This document shows positions 46,816 through 56,618 of a stretch of 64,000 nt of DNA, piece after piece. Both the position numbers and the translations under genes were made by a program. The notes under the pieces are model-generated. The model was not told the DNA's origin. It was given only the letters and a program-made list of their open reading frames with translations, and made no database searches. This stretch comes from Hyphomicrobium sp. Its GTDB lineage: Bacteria > Pseudomonadota > Alphaproteobacteria > Rhizobiales > Hyphomicrobiaceae. The DNA is taken from contig PERT01000005.1 in assembly GCA_002928955.1 (NCBI GenBank), positions 22,364-86,363 of the forward strand, read 5' to 3'. How positions within the stretch are numbered: the stretch's first letter is position 1; every line of letters begins with the position of its first letter.

Positions 46816-48708
46816 ATGAGCACGAGCAGCAGATACGATGTGATTGTCGTCGGCGGGGGCCATGCTGGATGCGAGGCCGCGGCTGTCGCAGCCCGCATGG
46901 GCGCGCGAACGGCGCTCATCACGCACCGTGTCGCGACGGTGGGTGAGATGTCCTGCAACCCCGCCATCGGTGGCCTCGGGAAGGGTCATCTGGTGCGTGA
47001 AATCGATGCCTTCGACGGGCTGATGGGTCGAGCCGCGGATGCTGCCGGCATCCAGTTCCGGGTCCTTAATCGCTCTAAGGGACCAGCGGTCCAGGGTCCC
47101 CGCGCCCAGGTTGACCGCAAGCTCTTTCGCGACGCTATACAGCAAGCGATTCGGGAGACGGCTGGATTGGATCTGGTCGAAGGCGGGGTCGACGATTTGA
47201 TCGTCGATAGGGATGCCCCCAACGGCTTGGTCCGGCTTGCAGGTGTCGTCCTTGCTGATGGCCGTCAGATCCGGGCCGGCGCGGTTGTTCTGACGACCGG
47301 CACCTTTCTCGATGGAGTCGTCCACATCGGCGAGCTCCGGGTTCCAGCTGGACGCACCGGAGAGGCCCCGGCGATCGCATTGTCGAAGCGGCTTTATGGC
47401 CTAGGGCTGGCGATGGGCCGGCTCAAGACGGGCACCCCAGCACGACTTGATGGCCGGACCATAGATTGGACCGGGCTCGAGATGCAGGCCGGCGATGATC
47501 CACCGGTGCCATTTTCCTCCCTCACGACCGGGATCACCACTCCCCAGATCAAATGCGGGATCACGGCCACCACCGCTGCGACCCACGCCATTATCGAGGC
47601 CAATCTCAGCCGGTCGCCGATGTATTCGGGGCAAATTTCCAGCACGGGTCCGCGCTACTGTCCCTCGATCGAAGATAAGGTTGTGCGCTTCGCCGATCGG
47701 TCGTCGCACCAGATTTTCCTCGAGCCGGAAGGGCTCGACGACCCGACCGTCTATCCGAACGGCGTTTCGACATCCTTGCCCGCGGACGTTCAGGAAGCGT
47801 TTCTCAAGACCATTCCTGGGCTCGAGCGGGTCGTTGTCCTGCGCCCCGGCTATGCCATCGAATACGACTTTGTCGACCCACGGGAGCTCGGCGCGGGGCT
47901 CGGGGTCAAGCGGTTGCCGGGATTGTTTCTGGCAGGGCAGATAAATGGCACGACCGGATATGAGGAAGCGGCGGCACAGGGAGTTGTCGCCGGAATCAAT
48001 GCGGCCTTGCTGGCAGGTGGCGGCTCGGTGCCCTTCCATGTCTCGCGCGCGGATGCCTACATGGGCGTGTTGGTCGACGATCTGGTGACCCGTGGAGTCA
48101 GTGAACCCTATCGCATGTTCACGTCGAGAGCCGAGTACCGGCTGAAGCTCCGCGCCGACAATGCCGACCAGCGGCTGACGCCGATCGCGGCTTCCCTCGG
48201 TTGCGTGGGCGCGCGCCGGATGGCGGTATTCGAAGCGCGAGCCGCCGCATTGGCCGAGGGCAGGGCGTTGCTTGAGCGACGAGCGATGACCCCCACGGAA
48301 GCGAGCAATCAAGGCATCGAGATCAACCGCGACGGCAAGCGGCGGACCGCATTCGAGCTACTGAGTTTTAACGAGGTGACCATTGCGAGGCTGGCAGACG
48401 CTTGGCCAGAGCTGCGCGAGCTTGACCCCGCCATCGCCAGGCAACTGGAAATCGATGCGCGCTATGCCACTTACGTTCGGCGTCAGGACGAAGACGTATC
48501 CGCTTTACGCCGGGACGAAGCGCTGCGGCTACCCAGCGATTTCGATTACGGGTCGCTGCGCGGGCTGTCGAACGAGATCAGGCAGAAGCTCGATCGGCTG
48601 CGGCCTTCTGATATCGCTCAGGCTGCGCGGATCGAGGGTATTACGCCGTCGGCGTTGCTTCTTCTCACAGCGGCACTTCATGCGAAGTCGCGGCGGAAGT
48701 CAGCATGA
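46816..48708 (+). CDS. mnmG: tRNA uridine-5-carboxymethylaminomethyl synthesis enzyme MnmG
   Basis: MnmG (GidA) is the FAD- and NADH-dependent partner of MnmE. The FAD-binding [17 protein letters not shown] is at about residues 15-31; the signature [15 protein letters not shown] and the active-site cysteines ([24 protein letters not shown]) are present, with the C-terminal tRNA/MnmE-binding helical domain ([12 protein letters not shown]). The start is the ATG at 46816 (630 residues); the frame is open to 46732. It overlaps rsmG by four bases. Confidence 0.96.
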   Translation: MSTSSRYDVIVVGGGHAGCEAAAVAARMGARTALITHRVATVGEMSCNPAIGGLGKGHLVREIDAFDGLMGRAADAAGIQFRVLNRSKGPAVQGPRAQVDRKLFRDAIQQAIRETAGLDLVEGGVDDLIVDRDAPNGLVRLAGVVLADGRQIRAGAVVLTTGTFLDGVVHIGELRVPAGRTGEAPAIALSKRLYGLGLAMGRLKTGTPARLDGRTIDWTGLEMQAGDDPPVPFSSLTTGITTPQIKCGITATTAATHAIIEANLSRSPMYSGQISSTGPRYCPSIEDKVVRFADRSSHQIFLEPEGLDDPTVYPNGVSTSLPADVQEAFLKTIPGLERVVVLRPGYAIEYDFVDPRELGAGLGVKRLPGLFLAGQINGTTGYEEAAAQGVVAGINAALLAGGGSVPFHVSRADAYMGVLVDDLVTRGVSEPYRMFTSRAEYRLKLRADNADQRLTPIAASLGCVGARRMAVFEARAAALAEGRALLERRAMTPTEASNQGIEINRDGKRRTAFELLSFNEVTIARLADAWPELRELDPAIARQLEIDARYATYVRRQDEDVSALRRDEALRLPSDFDYGSLRGLSNEIRQKLDRLRPSDIAQAARIEGITPSALLLLTAALHAKSRRKSA

Positions 48709-49394
48709 CCGACCGGTGGCGGCCGGAGCACCGACCTCAAGAGTCAGCTGCTGCGGTCGGCACCAGCCATATCGCGGCGACCTTTGGTGTTTCACGTGAA
48801 ACGGCTGAAAATCTAGGGACCTACGCCGAACTGCTGCAACGCTGGCAGAAGACGATCAACCTGGTGGCACCCGCCACGATGGGGGAGCTCTGGCAACGGC
48901 ACTTCGCGGATTCGGCGCAGCTTTGGGCTATTGCCCCGGGAAGCGCCCGCACCTGGATCGATCTTGGGTCCGGTGGCGGTTTTCCCGGATTGGTGCTGGG
49001 AATCATGCTCGCCGATCGGCCGGGCGCGCGAATGATTCTGGTCGAGAGCGATGGCCGCAAGGCCGCCTTTCTCCGCGAAGTGGCTCGGGCGACGTCAGCG
49101 CCTGTGGACATCCTGTGCACGCGAATCGAGAAAGCTTCGACTCAGGTTAAGATTGCAAAGGTTGATGTGATCACCGCACGGGCGTTGGCCCCGCTTCCAC
49201 GGCTCCTGGGGCTGGCCCAGCCATTCTTCAGCGAGGGGACGGAAGGTCTGCTGCTCAAGGGCAGAGGCGTCGAAAGCGAGTTGATCGAGGCGCGTGCATC
49301 GTGGTCGTTTGTCTCAGAACTGCGACCAAGCAGAACGGACGCGGAGGGGCGAATTGTCGTCATTCGCGATCTGAGGTCAAAGCCGGAGGGTTAG
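48705..49394 (+). CDS. rsmG: 16S rRNA (guanine527-N7)-methyltransferase RsmG
   Basis: RsmG (GidB) methylates G527 of 16S rRNA. It has the helical start ([44 protein letters not shown]) and the S-adenosylmethionine site [17 protein letters not shown], followed by [14 protein letters not shown] and [13 protein letters not shown]. The 229-residue length is slightly long because of a 25-residue N-terminal extension. Its codons for SRETA contain the second parS site. The gene overlaps mnmG and ends four bases before parA. Confidence 0.95.
   Translation: MTDRWRPEHRPQESAAAVGTSHIAATFGVSRETAENLGTYAELLQRWQKTINLVAPATMGELWQRHFADSAQLWAIAPGSARTWIDLGSGGGFPGLVLGIMLADRPGARMILVESDGRKAAFLREVARATSAPVDILCTRIEKASTQVKIAKVDVITARALAPLPRLLGLAQPFFSEGTEGLLLKGRGVESELIEARASWSFVSELRPSRTDAEGRIVVIRDLRSKPEG
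48789..48802. promoter_or_regulatory. parS: parS site 2, inside rsmG
   Basis: GTTTCACGTGAAAC occurs again, preceded by T, within codons 29-33 of rsmG. It is identical over the 14-base core to site 1 and lies 0.6 kb before parA. ParB spreading from here would cover parAB itself. Confidence 0.92.
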
Positions 49395-49398
49395 TTCG

Positions 49399-50229
49399 GT
49401 GACAGCAATTGTCGGGAATCCAGGACTAAGGGTCATCGGCATCGCTAACCAGAAGGGCGGCGTCGGCAAGACGACCACGGCGATCAATCTGGGAACAGCG
49501 TTGGCAGCGGTTGGTGAACGGGTATTGGTCATCGACCTCGATCCACAGGGCAACGCGTCGACCGGGCTTGGTATCGGCGCCGACAAGCGGCCCCGGACAT
49601 CGTATGATGTGCTGAGCGGAGCTGCGAGCCTTCTCGACGCGGCGCTGGCAACTGCGGTGCCTGGCCTGTTCGTGGTGCCTGCGAACTCGGACCTGGTCGG
49701 CCTCGAAAGTGAAGTTTTGGCCGATCCGGGTCGGCCGTTCCGTCTTCGCGATGCGGTGGCCGCTCTCATCGCCCAGCAACGGAACAAGCCAGCCGACCAA
49801 TCCTTCAACTATGTGCTGATCGATTGTCCGCCATCTTTGAACCTGCTCACGCTCAACGCCATGTCTGCGGCGCACGCTGTTTTGGTGCCCGTGCAGTGCG
49901 AGTTTTTTGCACTTGAGGGCATTTCGCAGCTGAAGGAATCTATCGATCAGATCCGTGCCACCCTAAATCCGACGCTCGAGATCCAGGGCGTGGTGCTGAC
50001 CATGTACGACCAGCGCACCACCCTGTCCAGGGAAGTTGCGGCTAACGTGCGCGAGTTCTTCGGCTCCAAAGTCTACGAGACGGTCATTCCGCGCAACACG
50101 CGGGTGGCCGAGGCGCCTTCGCACGGCAAGCCAATCTTGCTCTACGACTACGATTGTGCCGGCAGTCAAGCCTATATTCGGCTCGCGACCGAGATCATCG
50201 AGCGTGAGCGGCACATCAAGGCAGCATGA
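49399..50229 (+). CDS. parA: Chromosome partitioning ATPase ParA
   Basis: ParA binds the nucleoid when ATP-bound and moves ParB-parS complexes after replication. The deviant Walker A KGGVGKT is at residues 19-25 (signature lysine Lys19), with IDLDPQGNAST and the YVLIDCPPSLNLLTLNAMSAAHAVLVPVQCEFFALEG block. The start is a GTG at 49399. The 276-residue length fits chromosomal ParA without an N-terminal HTH. Its stop overlaps the parB start (ATGA). Confidence 0.97.
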   Translation: MTAIVGNPGLRVIGIANQKGGVGKTTTAINLGTALAAVGERVLVIDLDPQGNASTGLGIGADKRPRTSYDVLSGAASLLDAALATAVPGLFVVPANSDLVGLESEVLADPGRPFRLRDAVAALIAQQRNKPADQSFNYVLIDCPPSLNLLTLNAMSAAHAVLVPVQCEFFALEGISQLKESIDQIRATLNPTLEIQGVVLTMYDQRTTLSREVAANVREFFGSKVYETVIPRNTRVAEAPSHGKPILLYDYDCAGSQAYIRLATEIIERERHIKAA

Positions 50230-51164
50230 ACCAAACTCCCAACCCAGCTAGACCCGAGACGGAAAAGGATCCGGCGACCGTGATGAACTCCCCGATGTCG
50301 AAGAGCAGACTTGGACGCGGCTTGGCATCGCTGATCGGCGAGCCGATACAAACTCAGCCGCGCCTACCTGCCGAGGGCGAGCAGCGGGTCGTGGCCATCG
50401 AGCTCCTCAAGGGCGGCAGGTTCAATCCGCGCAAAGACTTCCGGGACGACGAGCTGGCCGAGCTGGCGGATAGCATTCGTACCAAGGGCCTGGTGCAGCC
50501 GATCATCGTCAGGCCGGATCCAGGGACGGGGGGGTATGAGATCGTCGCTGGTGAACGTCGCTGGCGGGCGTCCCAGAAAGCCGGGTTGCATCAGGTTCCG
50601 GTTATCGTCCGCGACCTCGATGACAAGGAGGTTCTCGAGCTGGCGATCATCGAGAACGTTCAACGCGCCGACCTTAACGCCATCGAGGAGGCTGGGGGGT
50701 ATCGAGAGCTTATCGAGCGATTCAGCTACAGCCAGGAGCAGGTGTCGGAAATCATCGGGAAAAGCCGTAGTCACGTTGCCAACACGCTGAGACTGTTGAA
50801 GCTGCCGGTGAGCGTGCAGGCGCTGCTTCAGAACGGCAAGCTGACGGCCGGCCACGCGCGGGCGCTCATCGGCCATCCCGATGCGGAGGCGCTGTCGCTG
50901 CGGATCGTGGAAAGCGAACTCAATGTCCGCGAGGTCGAAGCGCTTGTTCAATCGCCCATCGGCAGTCCCGGATCTGAACCGCGGAAGCCCCGTGACAAGG
51001 ATCCCGATACGCGCGCCTTCGAAAAGGAGTTGAGCGACATCCTGGGGCTCAAGGTCGAGATCAAGCGGGGCGCCGGTGAAAGCGGTCACCTGGTGGTCAA
51101 GTACAGCAACTTCGATCAGCTCGATTACATCCGGCTCAGGCTCGGTGGCGGCAGCGAGGACTGA
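50226..51164 (+). CDS. parB: Chromosome partitioning protein ParB
   Basis: ParB binds parS and spreads as a CTP-dependent clamp. After a variable tail comes SKSRLGRGLASLIGEP, which contacts ParA and stimulates its ATPase. The CTP-binding part has IIVRPD, GYEIVAGERRWRASQKAGL and ELAIIENVQRADLNAIEEA, and the HTH is YSQEQVSEIIGKSRSHVANTLRLL. The C-terminal dimerisation domain ends at residue 312. It is translationally coupled to parA. Its two parS sites lie in the mnmE-mnmG gap and in rsmG. Confidence 0.97.
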   Translation: MNQTPNPARPETEKDPATVMNSPMSKSRLGRGLASLIGEPIQTQPRLPAEGEQRVVAIELLKGGRFNPRKDFRDDELAELADSIRTKGLVQPIIVRPDPGTGGYEIVAGERRWRASQKAGLHQVPVIVRDLDDKEVLELAIIENVQRADLNAIEEAGGYRELIERFSYSQEQVSEIIGKSRSHVANTLRLLKLPVSVQALLQNGKLTAGHARALIGHPDAEALSLRIVESELNVREVEALVQSPIGSPGSEPRKPRDKDPDTRAFEKELSDILGLKVEIKRGAGESGHLVVKYSNFDQLDYIRLRLGGGSED

Positions 51165-51415
51165 TTCAATGCGCGAGAGCCAGCTGGCTGTTGCGTTCAC
51201 CGCTCCATCTATTGACTGGGTCCGGTTTGCCTCTCAGGACCATTGTGAATCCTGGCCGCAGACGTCGAGATGACTTGACGTGACGTGTCGCGTGGCTGAC
51301 ACAAAGAGGCATTCAGGATCGAGAGGTTGGGCCTGCCGGCCATTCGATCCACTCGAATGCTCGGTACGGTCGGTGAGCGGCCTGCGACCGGACAATACTG
51401 GGAGCGCAGGACACA

Positions 51416-51742
51416 ATGACCGACGACGTGCTGACCCGACTGAGCGCGACCATACGGGAACGCCGCAACGATCGCGGCGCGACGATGTCGTACACACGGC
51501 AGTTGCTCCACTCCGGCCCGGAGCACTGTGCAAAGAAGCTCGGCGAGGAAGCCGTCGAAACGGTGATCGCAGCAGTCGCTCAAAGCGATGCCGCACTAAA
51601 GGCCGAGGCCGCGGATCTCCTCTATCACCTGTTGGTGCTTCTCGAGTTGAGGGGCGTCGCCTTCACCGATGTCCTGTCGGAACTCGATCGGCGAATGGGG
51701 CAATCGGGGTTGGCCGAAAAGGCCGCCCGCCAGGAGCGCTAG
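51416..51742 (+). CDS. hisE: Phosphoribosyl-ATP pyrophosphatase
   Basis: HisE hydrolyses phosphoribosyl-ATP to phosphoribosyl-AMP, the second step of histidine synthesis. The all-alpha MazG-like fold is evident: [32 protein letters not shown] with the metal-binding EE..E pattern, then [19 protein letters not shown]. At 108 residues it is a stand-alone HisE, not a HisIE fusion. The other his genes are not in the window; hisE is separated from parB by 250 bases with no recognisable gene. coaA follows eight bases later. Confidence 0.94.
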   Translation: MTDDVLTRLSATIRERRNDRGATMSYTRQLLHSGPEHCAKKLGEEAVETVIAAVAQSDAALKAEAADLLYHLLVLLELRGVAFTDVLSELDRRMGQSGLAEKAARQER

Positions 51743-51750
51743 CCGCCACC

Positions 51751-52737
51751 ATGCTCGACAAACTGAACCCACCTTCTGGAGCGCTGCCTGGGCGCACCAA
51801 TTTCGACTATTCCCCCTACCGGGTGTTCTCGCGCGAGGAGTGGGCGAGACTGAGAGCCGACACGCCGATGACGCTGGTGCCGCGCGAACTCGAGCAGCTG
51901 TCCGGCTTGATCGACGAGCTTTCGGTCGAGGAGGTCGAGCAGATCTATCTGCCGATGTCTCGTTTGCTGAACCTATATGTGGCAGCGTCCCAGGAACTGG
52001 ATCTGGTGACGTCGAAGTTTTTGTCGCGAAGAGAGAGCAAGGTTCCCTTCATTATCGGAGTGGCCGGCTCGGTTGCCGTGGGCAAGAGTACGACGGCACG
52101 TGTGCTGCGCGCGCTGCTTGCGCGCTGGCCAGATCACCCGCGCGTTGACCTCATTACAACCGACGGGTTTCTGCTGCCGAACGCGGAACTGGAACGACTC
52201 GACCTGATGAACAGGAAAGGGTTTCCCGAAAGTTTCGATACGGCGAGGTTGTTGACGTTTCTCGCGGACGTGAAGTCCGGCGCCAAGCGGGTCGAGGCGC
52301 CGGTGTATTCGCACTTCCACTACGACATTATTCCTGGCCAGAGGATCGTGATCGAGCAGCCGGACATCCTGATCGTCGAGGGGCTCAACGTGCTACAACC
52401 CGCCCGGCTGCCGAAAGATGGCGGAGGTATCCCGTTCGTTTCCGACTTCTTCGATTTCTCGATCTACATTGATGCCGACCCTGCCGTGATCCGGGATTGG
52501 TACTTGGCGCGCTTCATGCGGCTGAGAAGCACCGGCTTTCGGGATCCGGCGGCCTACTTCCACCGCTACACGCATTTCAGTCACGATGCGGCCGTGGCTC
52601 GCGCACTCGATATCTGGCAGTCCATCAATCTGAAGAACCTCGAGGATAACATCCTGCCGACCCGCCAGCGGGCTCGTCTCATCCTGACAAAGCAGGCCGA
52701 TCACCGCGTCGCGCAGGTATCGCTCAGGAAACTGTGA
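51751..52737 (+). CDS. coaA: Type I pantothenate kinase
   Basis: CoaA phosphorylates pantothenate, the first and regulated step of coenzyme A synthesis. The P-loop [11 protein letters not shown] is at residues 103-113, with the family blocks [28 protein letters not shown] and [13 protein letters not shown], and [11 protein letters not shown]. The start is the ATG at 51751 (328 residues); the frame remains open far upstream across hisE but that is out of frame with a real gene. The hisE-coaA pairing is common in Hyphomicrobiales. Confidence 0.96.
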   Translation: MLDKLNPPSGALPGRTNFDYSPYRVFSREEWARLRADTPMTLVPRELEQLSGLIDELSVEEVEQIYLPMSRLLNLYVAASQELDLVTSKFLSRRESKVPFIIGVAGSVAVGKSTTARVLRALLARWPDHPRVDLITTDGFLLPNAELERLDLMNRKGFPESFDTARLLTFLADVKSGAKRVEAPVYSHFHYDIIPGQRIVIEQPDILIVEGLNVLQPARLPKDGGGIPFVSDFFDFSIYIDADPAVIRDWYLARFMRLRSTGFRDPAAYFHRYTHFSHDAAVARALDIWQSINLKNLEDNILPTRQRARLILTKQADHRVAQVSLRKL

Positions 52738-52765
52738 TCAAGCAGACTATCCCGAGTCCAATCGC

Positions 52766-52794
52766 AAAAAAGGGGCCGCTTGGGGAGCGACCCT
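52766..52794 (-). terminator. Rho-independent terminator
   Basis: On the minus strand AGGGTCGC (52794-52787), a seven-base loop and GCGGCCCC (52779-52772) form a stem followed by TTTTTT (52771-52766). It would end transcription of the HTH-protein gene at 52948-53556, about 150 bases downstream of its stop, and also separates it from the convergent coaA. Confidence 0.7.
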
Positions 52795-52947
52795 CTAGTC
52801 AAGTGCACTGGGATGGAATGGCAAAAGGCGATAAAAACGCTGCTCAAATCAGTTTTGAGAAAAGACCAGACCTCGTGATCCTTGAAACACGGCGCGGAAA
52901 ATGTCGAATTCGGGTCGGCCCGACAGGCCGCCGGGCGCAAACGAGGG

Positions 52948-53556
52948 TCAATGCGGTTTTGACGCGGCCCGCGGGTGCAGCGGGTTGATCGCCATTACCA
53001 TCTCGCTGGCAATGAGTTGCTGCCGGATAGCGAACTCCACGGGCGGCAGCCTTACGATGCCGGACGCCATCGCGGCTTGTGCCGACATGGCAGTGGTTAA
53101 AGCGGAAAGGCCCAATCCGACCCAAGCGACAAACATGTCGGCCGGAGTGGGGAACGATCTCGTGACGGTCGCCACCGGTGCGGCTGCCGCAGCAACAGGT
53201 GCGGAGCGATCTCCCGATTGCCGATCCGCTTCGAGGTGACCCTTCAAGGCGATGCTCGGTTTGGCAACGCTCGCGGCGATCGAACGCGGCTCGCTGGTGG
53301 CCGTTGGACGGGCAGTGGCCGCGGTTGTCGTCACATTTGCAGGCGACGGCGTCGCCGCAGGTTCAATGCCGAATTGTTGGAATTTGTCGCGCAGGCGCCT
53401 GATTACGGACGGATCCGAAATTCCAAGCGCCTTGATCGCCGTGGTGGGCTTCAAGTCCGGCTTTGCTGCGATCATTCTGGCGATCTGGTCGAGTTGTTTC
53501 TGATCGTCGAGACCGCTACCTTTAGGGCGGCCGCGGCGTGTGGCGTCAACGGACAT
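52948..53556 (-). CDS. HTH-containing protein of unknown function
   Basis: A 202-residue protein with three parts. Residues 1-14 are a basic, AT-hook-like segment (RRGRPKGSG). Residues 16-65 are a putative helix-turn-helix (IARMIAAKPDLKPTTAIKALGISDPSVIRRLRDKF). A long Ala/Thr/Pro-rich linker leads to a C-terminal helical region (PADMFVAWVGLGLSALTTAMSAQAAMA...EFAIRQQLIASEMVMA), reminiscent of phasins. The ATG at 53556 is chosen because upstream residues are not protein-like. I do not recognise the family; DNA binding is inference. A terminator follows. Confidence 0.6.
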   Translation of the reverse strand: MSVDATRRGRPKGSGLDDQKQLDQIARMIAAKPDLKPTTAIKALGISDPSVIRRLRDKFQQFGIEPAATPSPANVTTTAATARPTATSEPRSIAASVAKPSIALKGHLEADRQSGDRSAPVAAAAAPVATVTRSFPTPADMFVAWVGLGLSALTTAMSAQAAMASGIVRLPPVEFAIRQQLIASEMVMAINPLHPRAASKPH

Positions 53557-53787
53557 ATCAATGACCTTGCAATGGGCGATTCGGTTTTGATTAGTCTGTT
53601 GGAATAGACGCGGTCGAACCAAGGAAAATAAATAGTCGGCAGCGAAAAAGTGCACTAACGCAGATACATCTGTTGCTGAATTACATTCTATTCTCTTGTG
53701 TGCACCTCTATGCCGCTGAAAAGAATGATACAATGTAGCTGAAAGTGAATTCAGGTTGCCGAGGCCAAGCAAGGCCGTCCACGGGAG

Positions 53788-54786
53788 TCATTTGATCAAT
53801 CCCTTGGCGCGGCCCAACTGTTCCAGGCGCACTTCGGGGCGGGCGCCAATGTGGCTGATGATCTCGGCTGCGGCGAGACTTCCCAATCGTCCGGCAATAT
53901 CCAGCGGATATCCTTTGCTCAATCCGAACAGGAAGCCAGCGGCATATAGATCGCCAGCGCCGGTGGTATCAACCAGCTTCGCCACAGGCTCCACCGGAAT
54001 GCTGATCGATTGGCCATCAGCAAGAATGACAGATCCCTTGGAGCTGCGCGTGAGAGCCGCTAGTTTGATATCCTCCGCGGTTTTCCTCGCGGCTTCGTCA
54101 AATGTCGTGGCCTGATAGAGCGCGGTAATCTCGCTCTCGTTTGCAAAAAGGATATCAACGCCGGATCTGATCAGGCCGAGGAACTCATCGCGGTGGCGAT
54201 TGACGCAGAATCCGTCGGAGAGGGTCAAGGCCACCCGCCGGCCGGAGGACTTGGCGATGCTGACGGCCTGGCGGAACGCCGCCTTGGCTTCCGGTCTGTC
54301 GAACAAGTAGCCCTCGAGGTAGACGATCGCCGACCGCGAAACGAGATCCTCGCCGACTTCGCCGTGGTCGAGGTGGGTCGAGATGCCGAGGAAGGTGTTC
54401 ATGGTGCGCTCTCCATCGGGCGTGACGAGGATGAGCGAGCGCGACGTCGGGGGGCCGCCAGCCGCGGGCGGGGTGTCGAACGCGACACCTGCCGCCTTGA
54501 TGTCATGCTGGAAGATGCGGCCGAACTCGTCGGTCGCGATTTTGCCGATGAAGGCCGCACGACCGCCGAATGACGCCAAACCGACCATTGTGTTGGCCGC
54601 CGATCCTCCAGAGATCTCGACTGCCGGACCCATCTTGGCGTAGAGCGAAGCGGAAGTGTCGGCATCGACCAGACGCATATGTCCCTTGGGTGCTTCGTTG
54701 GCGGCAAGGAAGGCATCGTCACAACGCCCGATGATATCGACAATGGCGTTGCCGATGGCGATGACGTCGTAAGCGGTTTCGGTCAT
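53788..54786 (-). CDS. PfkB-family kinase, adenosine-kinase type
   Basis: A 332-residue ribokinase-fold carbohydrate/nucleoside kinase. The PfkB signature 1 region GGSAANTMVGLASFGGRAAFIGKIATDEFGRIF and signature 2 DTTGAGDLYAAGFLFGL, with catalytic Asp279, are both present. The YDVIAIGNAIVDIIGRCDDAFL opening is typical of alphaproteobacterial proteins annotated as adenosine kinase or sugar kinase. I cannot prove the substrate. It is a single-gene unit between the HTH gene and holA. Confidence 0.9.
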   Translation of the reverse strand: MTETAYDVIAIGNAIVDIIGRCDDAFLAANEAPKGHMRLVDADTSASLYAKMGPAVEISGGSAANTMVGLASFGGRAAFIGKIATDEFGRIFQHDIKAAGVAFDTPPAAGGPPTSRSLILVTPDGERTMNTFLGISTHLDHGEVGEDLVSRSAIVYLEGYLFDRPEAKAAFRQAVSIAKSSGRRVALTLSDGFCVNRHRDEFLGLIRSGVDILFANESEITALYQATTFDEAARKTAEDIKLAALTRSSKGSVILADGQSISIPVEPVAKLVDTTGAGDLYAAGFLFGLSKGYPLDIAGRLGSLAAAEIISHIGARPEVRLEQLGRAKGLIK

Positions 54787-54947
54787 GGGACAAGTTCTCG
54801 ATTGAAGGATGCGGGCGCACTATAGGGTCGCGACCGGATCGGGCAAGTGCGATCCGGGCTCGTGCGCCTGATGGGTCGGAGGTCAAACGCGAGTGGGGAG
54901 CAATCGTCACATGCGTAAACCCAACCTTCCGGGTTGGAGGTCGGGCC

Positions 54948-56000
54948 TCACGCCATCCGCCTGGAACCCGTCGATTGCCCTGTGGCCGATAGTCGGGCCA
55001 GGTCGAGCAGCAGTCGCTCGGTCAGCTGAGCCTCGAGCTGAGGCGAAAGGCGCGCTGCTTTTGCGGCGGTGGCGATCCCTGAAAGCGCGCGGTTGAGACG
55101 TTCCAGTGTCCAGGCGCGGCACTGGACGCTGAATGCTGCCTTTTGTTTGAAGTGCAGCGGCGGTTTGATCGCCCTCAGCGCTTCGTCGAACGGTTTGCCC
55201 TTGTCCAAGGCCGCGCGTATGCGATGCAGCCGCTGGAAATGCCGCTGCACGGCAAGAATGATCGCCTGGGGACTTTCGCCTGAGGCAATCCATCGATCGC
55301 ACTCTTGTGCGGTCCGAGCGCCATCGCCGCTGGCGGCGGCATTTGGGATACGGTCGAGGGCCAGCTCGGCCGCATCGCCAACGACGGTGTCGACGTCGCT
55401 CGCTTCGATGGTTCCATTGCCAGCCGCAAAAAGCGCGAGCTTCTCGATTTCGTTGCGCGAGAGGGCGCGATCAGCCCCCAACCGGGAGACCAGCAACTCG
55501 CGCGCATCCGGCGTGATCTCGAGCGCGTTGGCTTTGAGGACCTGGCGAACGAGTTCGTCGAGATCGGCCGCCTCGTCGGCGTAACAGGCGACTGCTGCGG
55601 CATGCTCCGACTTCTCAAACAGTGCACGCAGGGCTTCATCCGGCCGCAGGTTGCCACCCTCGACGATCAAAGTTCCAGCGAGGCGGCCGCCCTGCACCAA
55701 AGGTTTGAGGAGGTTTGCATTGATGCGCCGCCCTGTCGTCGCACGGATGACCTTTCGACCGCCGAACATTGGCATTGTTTCCAATTCGACGGCCAGCCTG
55801 TCGGGATCTGATTCAAGGTCGGCGTCGTCGAACTTGAGCAGTTCGCCGGCTGGGGTATCACGGGCAGCGATTGTCTTGGCCAATAGGTAGGCCCGCTCGG
55901 AAACGAGGCCAGCGTCCGAGCCGAAAAACAGGAATGCCGACAGTCGTGGATCCGGAGACTTCAAGAAGTTCGCGGCCAGATGGGCCTTGATGGCGACCAT
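54948..56000 (-). CDS. holA: DNA polymerase III delta subunit
   Basis: HolA opens the sliding clamp in the clamp loader. The 350-residue protein has the delta-specific N-terminus (AFLFFGSDAGLVSERAYLLAKTIA), the AAA+-like fold without a functional P-loop, LVVSRLGADRALSRNEIEKLALFAG-type lid (seen as LLVSRLGADRALSRNEIEKL) and the C-terminal collar helices. It lies 48 bases after lptE in the leuS-lptE-holA operon, a widespread arrangement. Confidence 0.94.
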   Translation of the reverse strand: MVAIKAHLAANFLKSPDPRLSAFLFFGSDAGLVSERAYLLAKTIAARDTPAGELLKFDDADLESDPDRLAVELETMPMFGGRKVIRATTGRRINANLLKPLVQGGRLAGTLIVEGGNLRPDEALRALFEKSEHAAAVACYADEAADLDELVRQVLKANALEITPDARELLVSRLGADRALSRNEIEKLALFAAGNGTIEASDVDTVVGDAAELALDRIPNAAASGDGARTAQECDRWIASGESPQAIILAVQRHFQRLHRIRAALDKGKPFDEALRAIKPPLHFKQKAAFSVQCRAWTLERLNRALSGIATAAKAARLSPQLEAQLTERLLLDLARLSATGQSTGSRRMA

Positions 56001-56048
56001 GCGATCACCCCGTGGGGAGGCTGTGAAGCGCGCCGACTGAACGCTGTG

Positions 56049-56618
56049 TCAGGTCGCGGTCGAAAGGAATGCAGCAAGGCGGGACTTTAATTCTTGTCCG
56101 ACGCTCGACGCCGCCCGGTTCTCGGCTTCTTCGCGGGCGCGGGTATTGGAAAAGACTGAGCGGAAACGCTCGAATCCAGCGCGACCGTAACTCACGCCCT
56201 GCAGCACAATCGACTTGTCGGAGACGCGGACAAGCCGGAAGCTGGCGTCGACATTGTAGACGCTGTCAAGTGCGTCACCGTCGGAGCGAACGAGGGTGGC
56301 TGTCACGGTTTCGCGAAGTGCGACCTCAAAACGGAACTCCGGAGCTGTCGGCACGGCACCACCGGTGGTCTGGAACAACAGCTCGTTGCGGATGAGCTGA
56401 CCCACGCGACCCGGCATAGGGGCGATATCGAGCTTGGACAGTTTGGCGTTGAGATCAGTACCGCCGAACTCTGGCGAGGCATAAAGCGGGCGGAAGCCAG
56501 TGCCTCCGCAGCCGGCCAATACGGGTGCGAGCAGCGCAGCGGTGAACAGTCCGCGCAATGCGGACCTGCGGGACACTCCGCGATCCAGCCTGTCTTGACG
56601 CGCCCTAACCGACGACAT
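56049..56618 (-). CDS. lptE: LPS-assembly lipoprotein LptE
   Basis: LptE plugs the LptD barrel that inserts lipopolysaccharide in the outer membrane. The N-terminus has a lipoprotein signal with the lipobox LAGC (Cys at about residue 37; [24 protein letters not shown]), then the family core [11 protein letters not shown] and [12 protein letters not shown] twin-arginine-like SRRSALRG also precedes the hydrophobic stretch. The 189-residue length is normal. It overlaps leuS by 14 bases. Confidence 0.9.
   Translation of the reverse strand: MSSVRARQDRLDRGVSRRSALRGLFTAALLAPVLAGCGGTGFRPLYASPEFGGTDLNAKLSKLDIAPMPGRVGQLIRNELLFQTTGGAVPTAPEFRFEVALRETVTATLVRSDGDALDSVYNVDASFRLVRVSDKSIVLQGVSYGRAGFERFRSVFSNTRAREEAENRAASSVGQELKSRLAAFLSTAT

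Noticed and set aside
51165..51415. Gap between parB and hisE examined for a remnant of hisF or another his gene.
   Set aside because: No frame with recognisable residues was found; only a short 30-residue frame lies in it.
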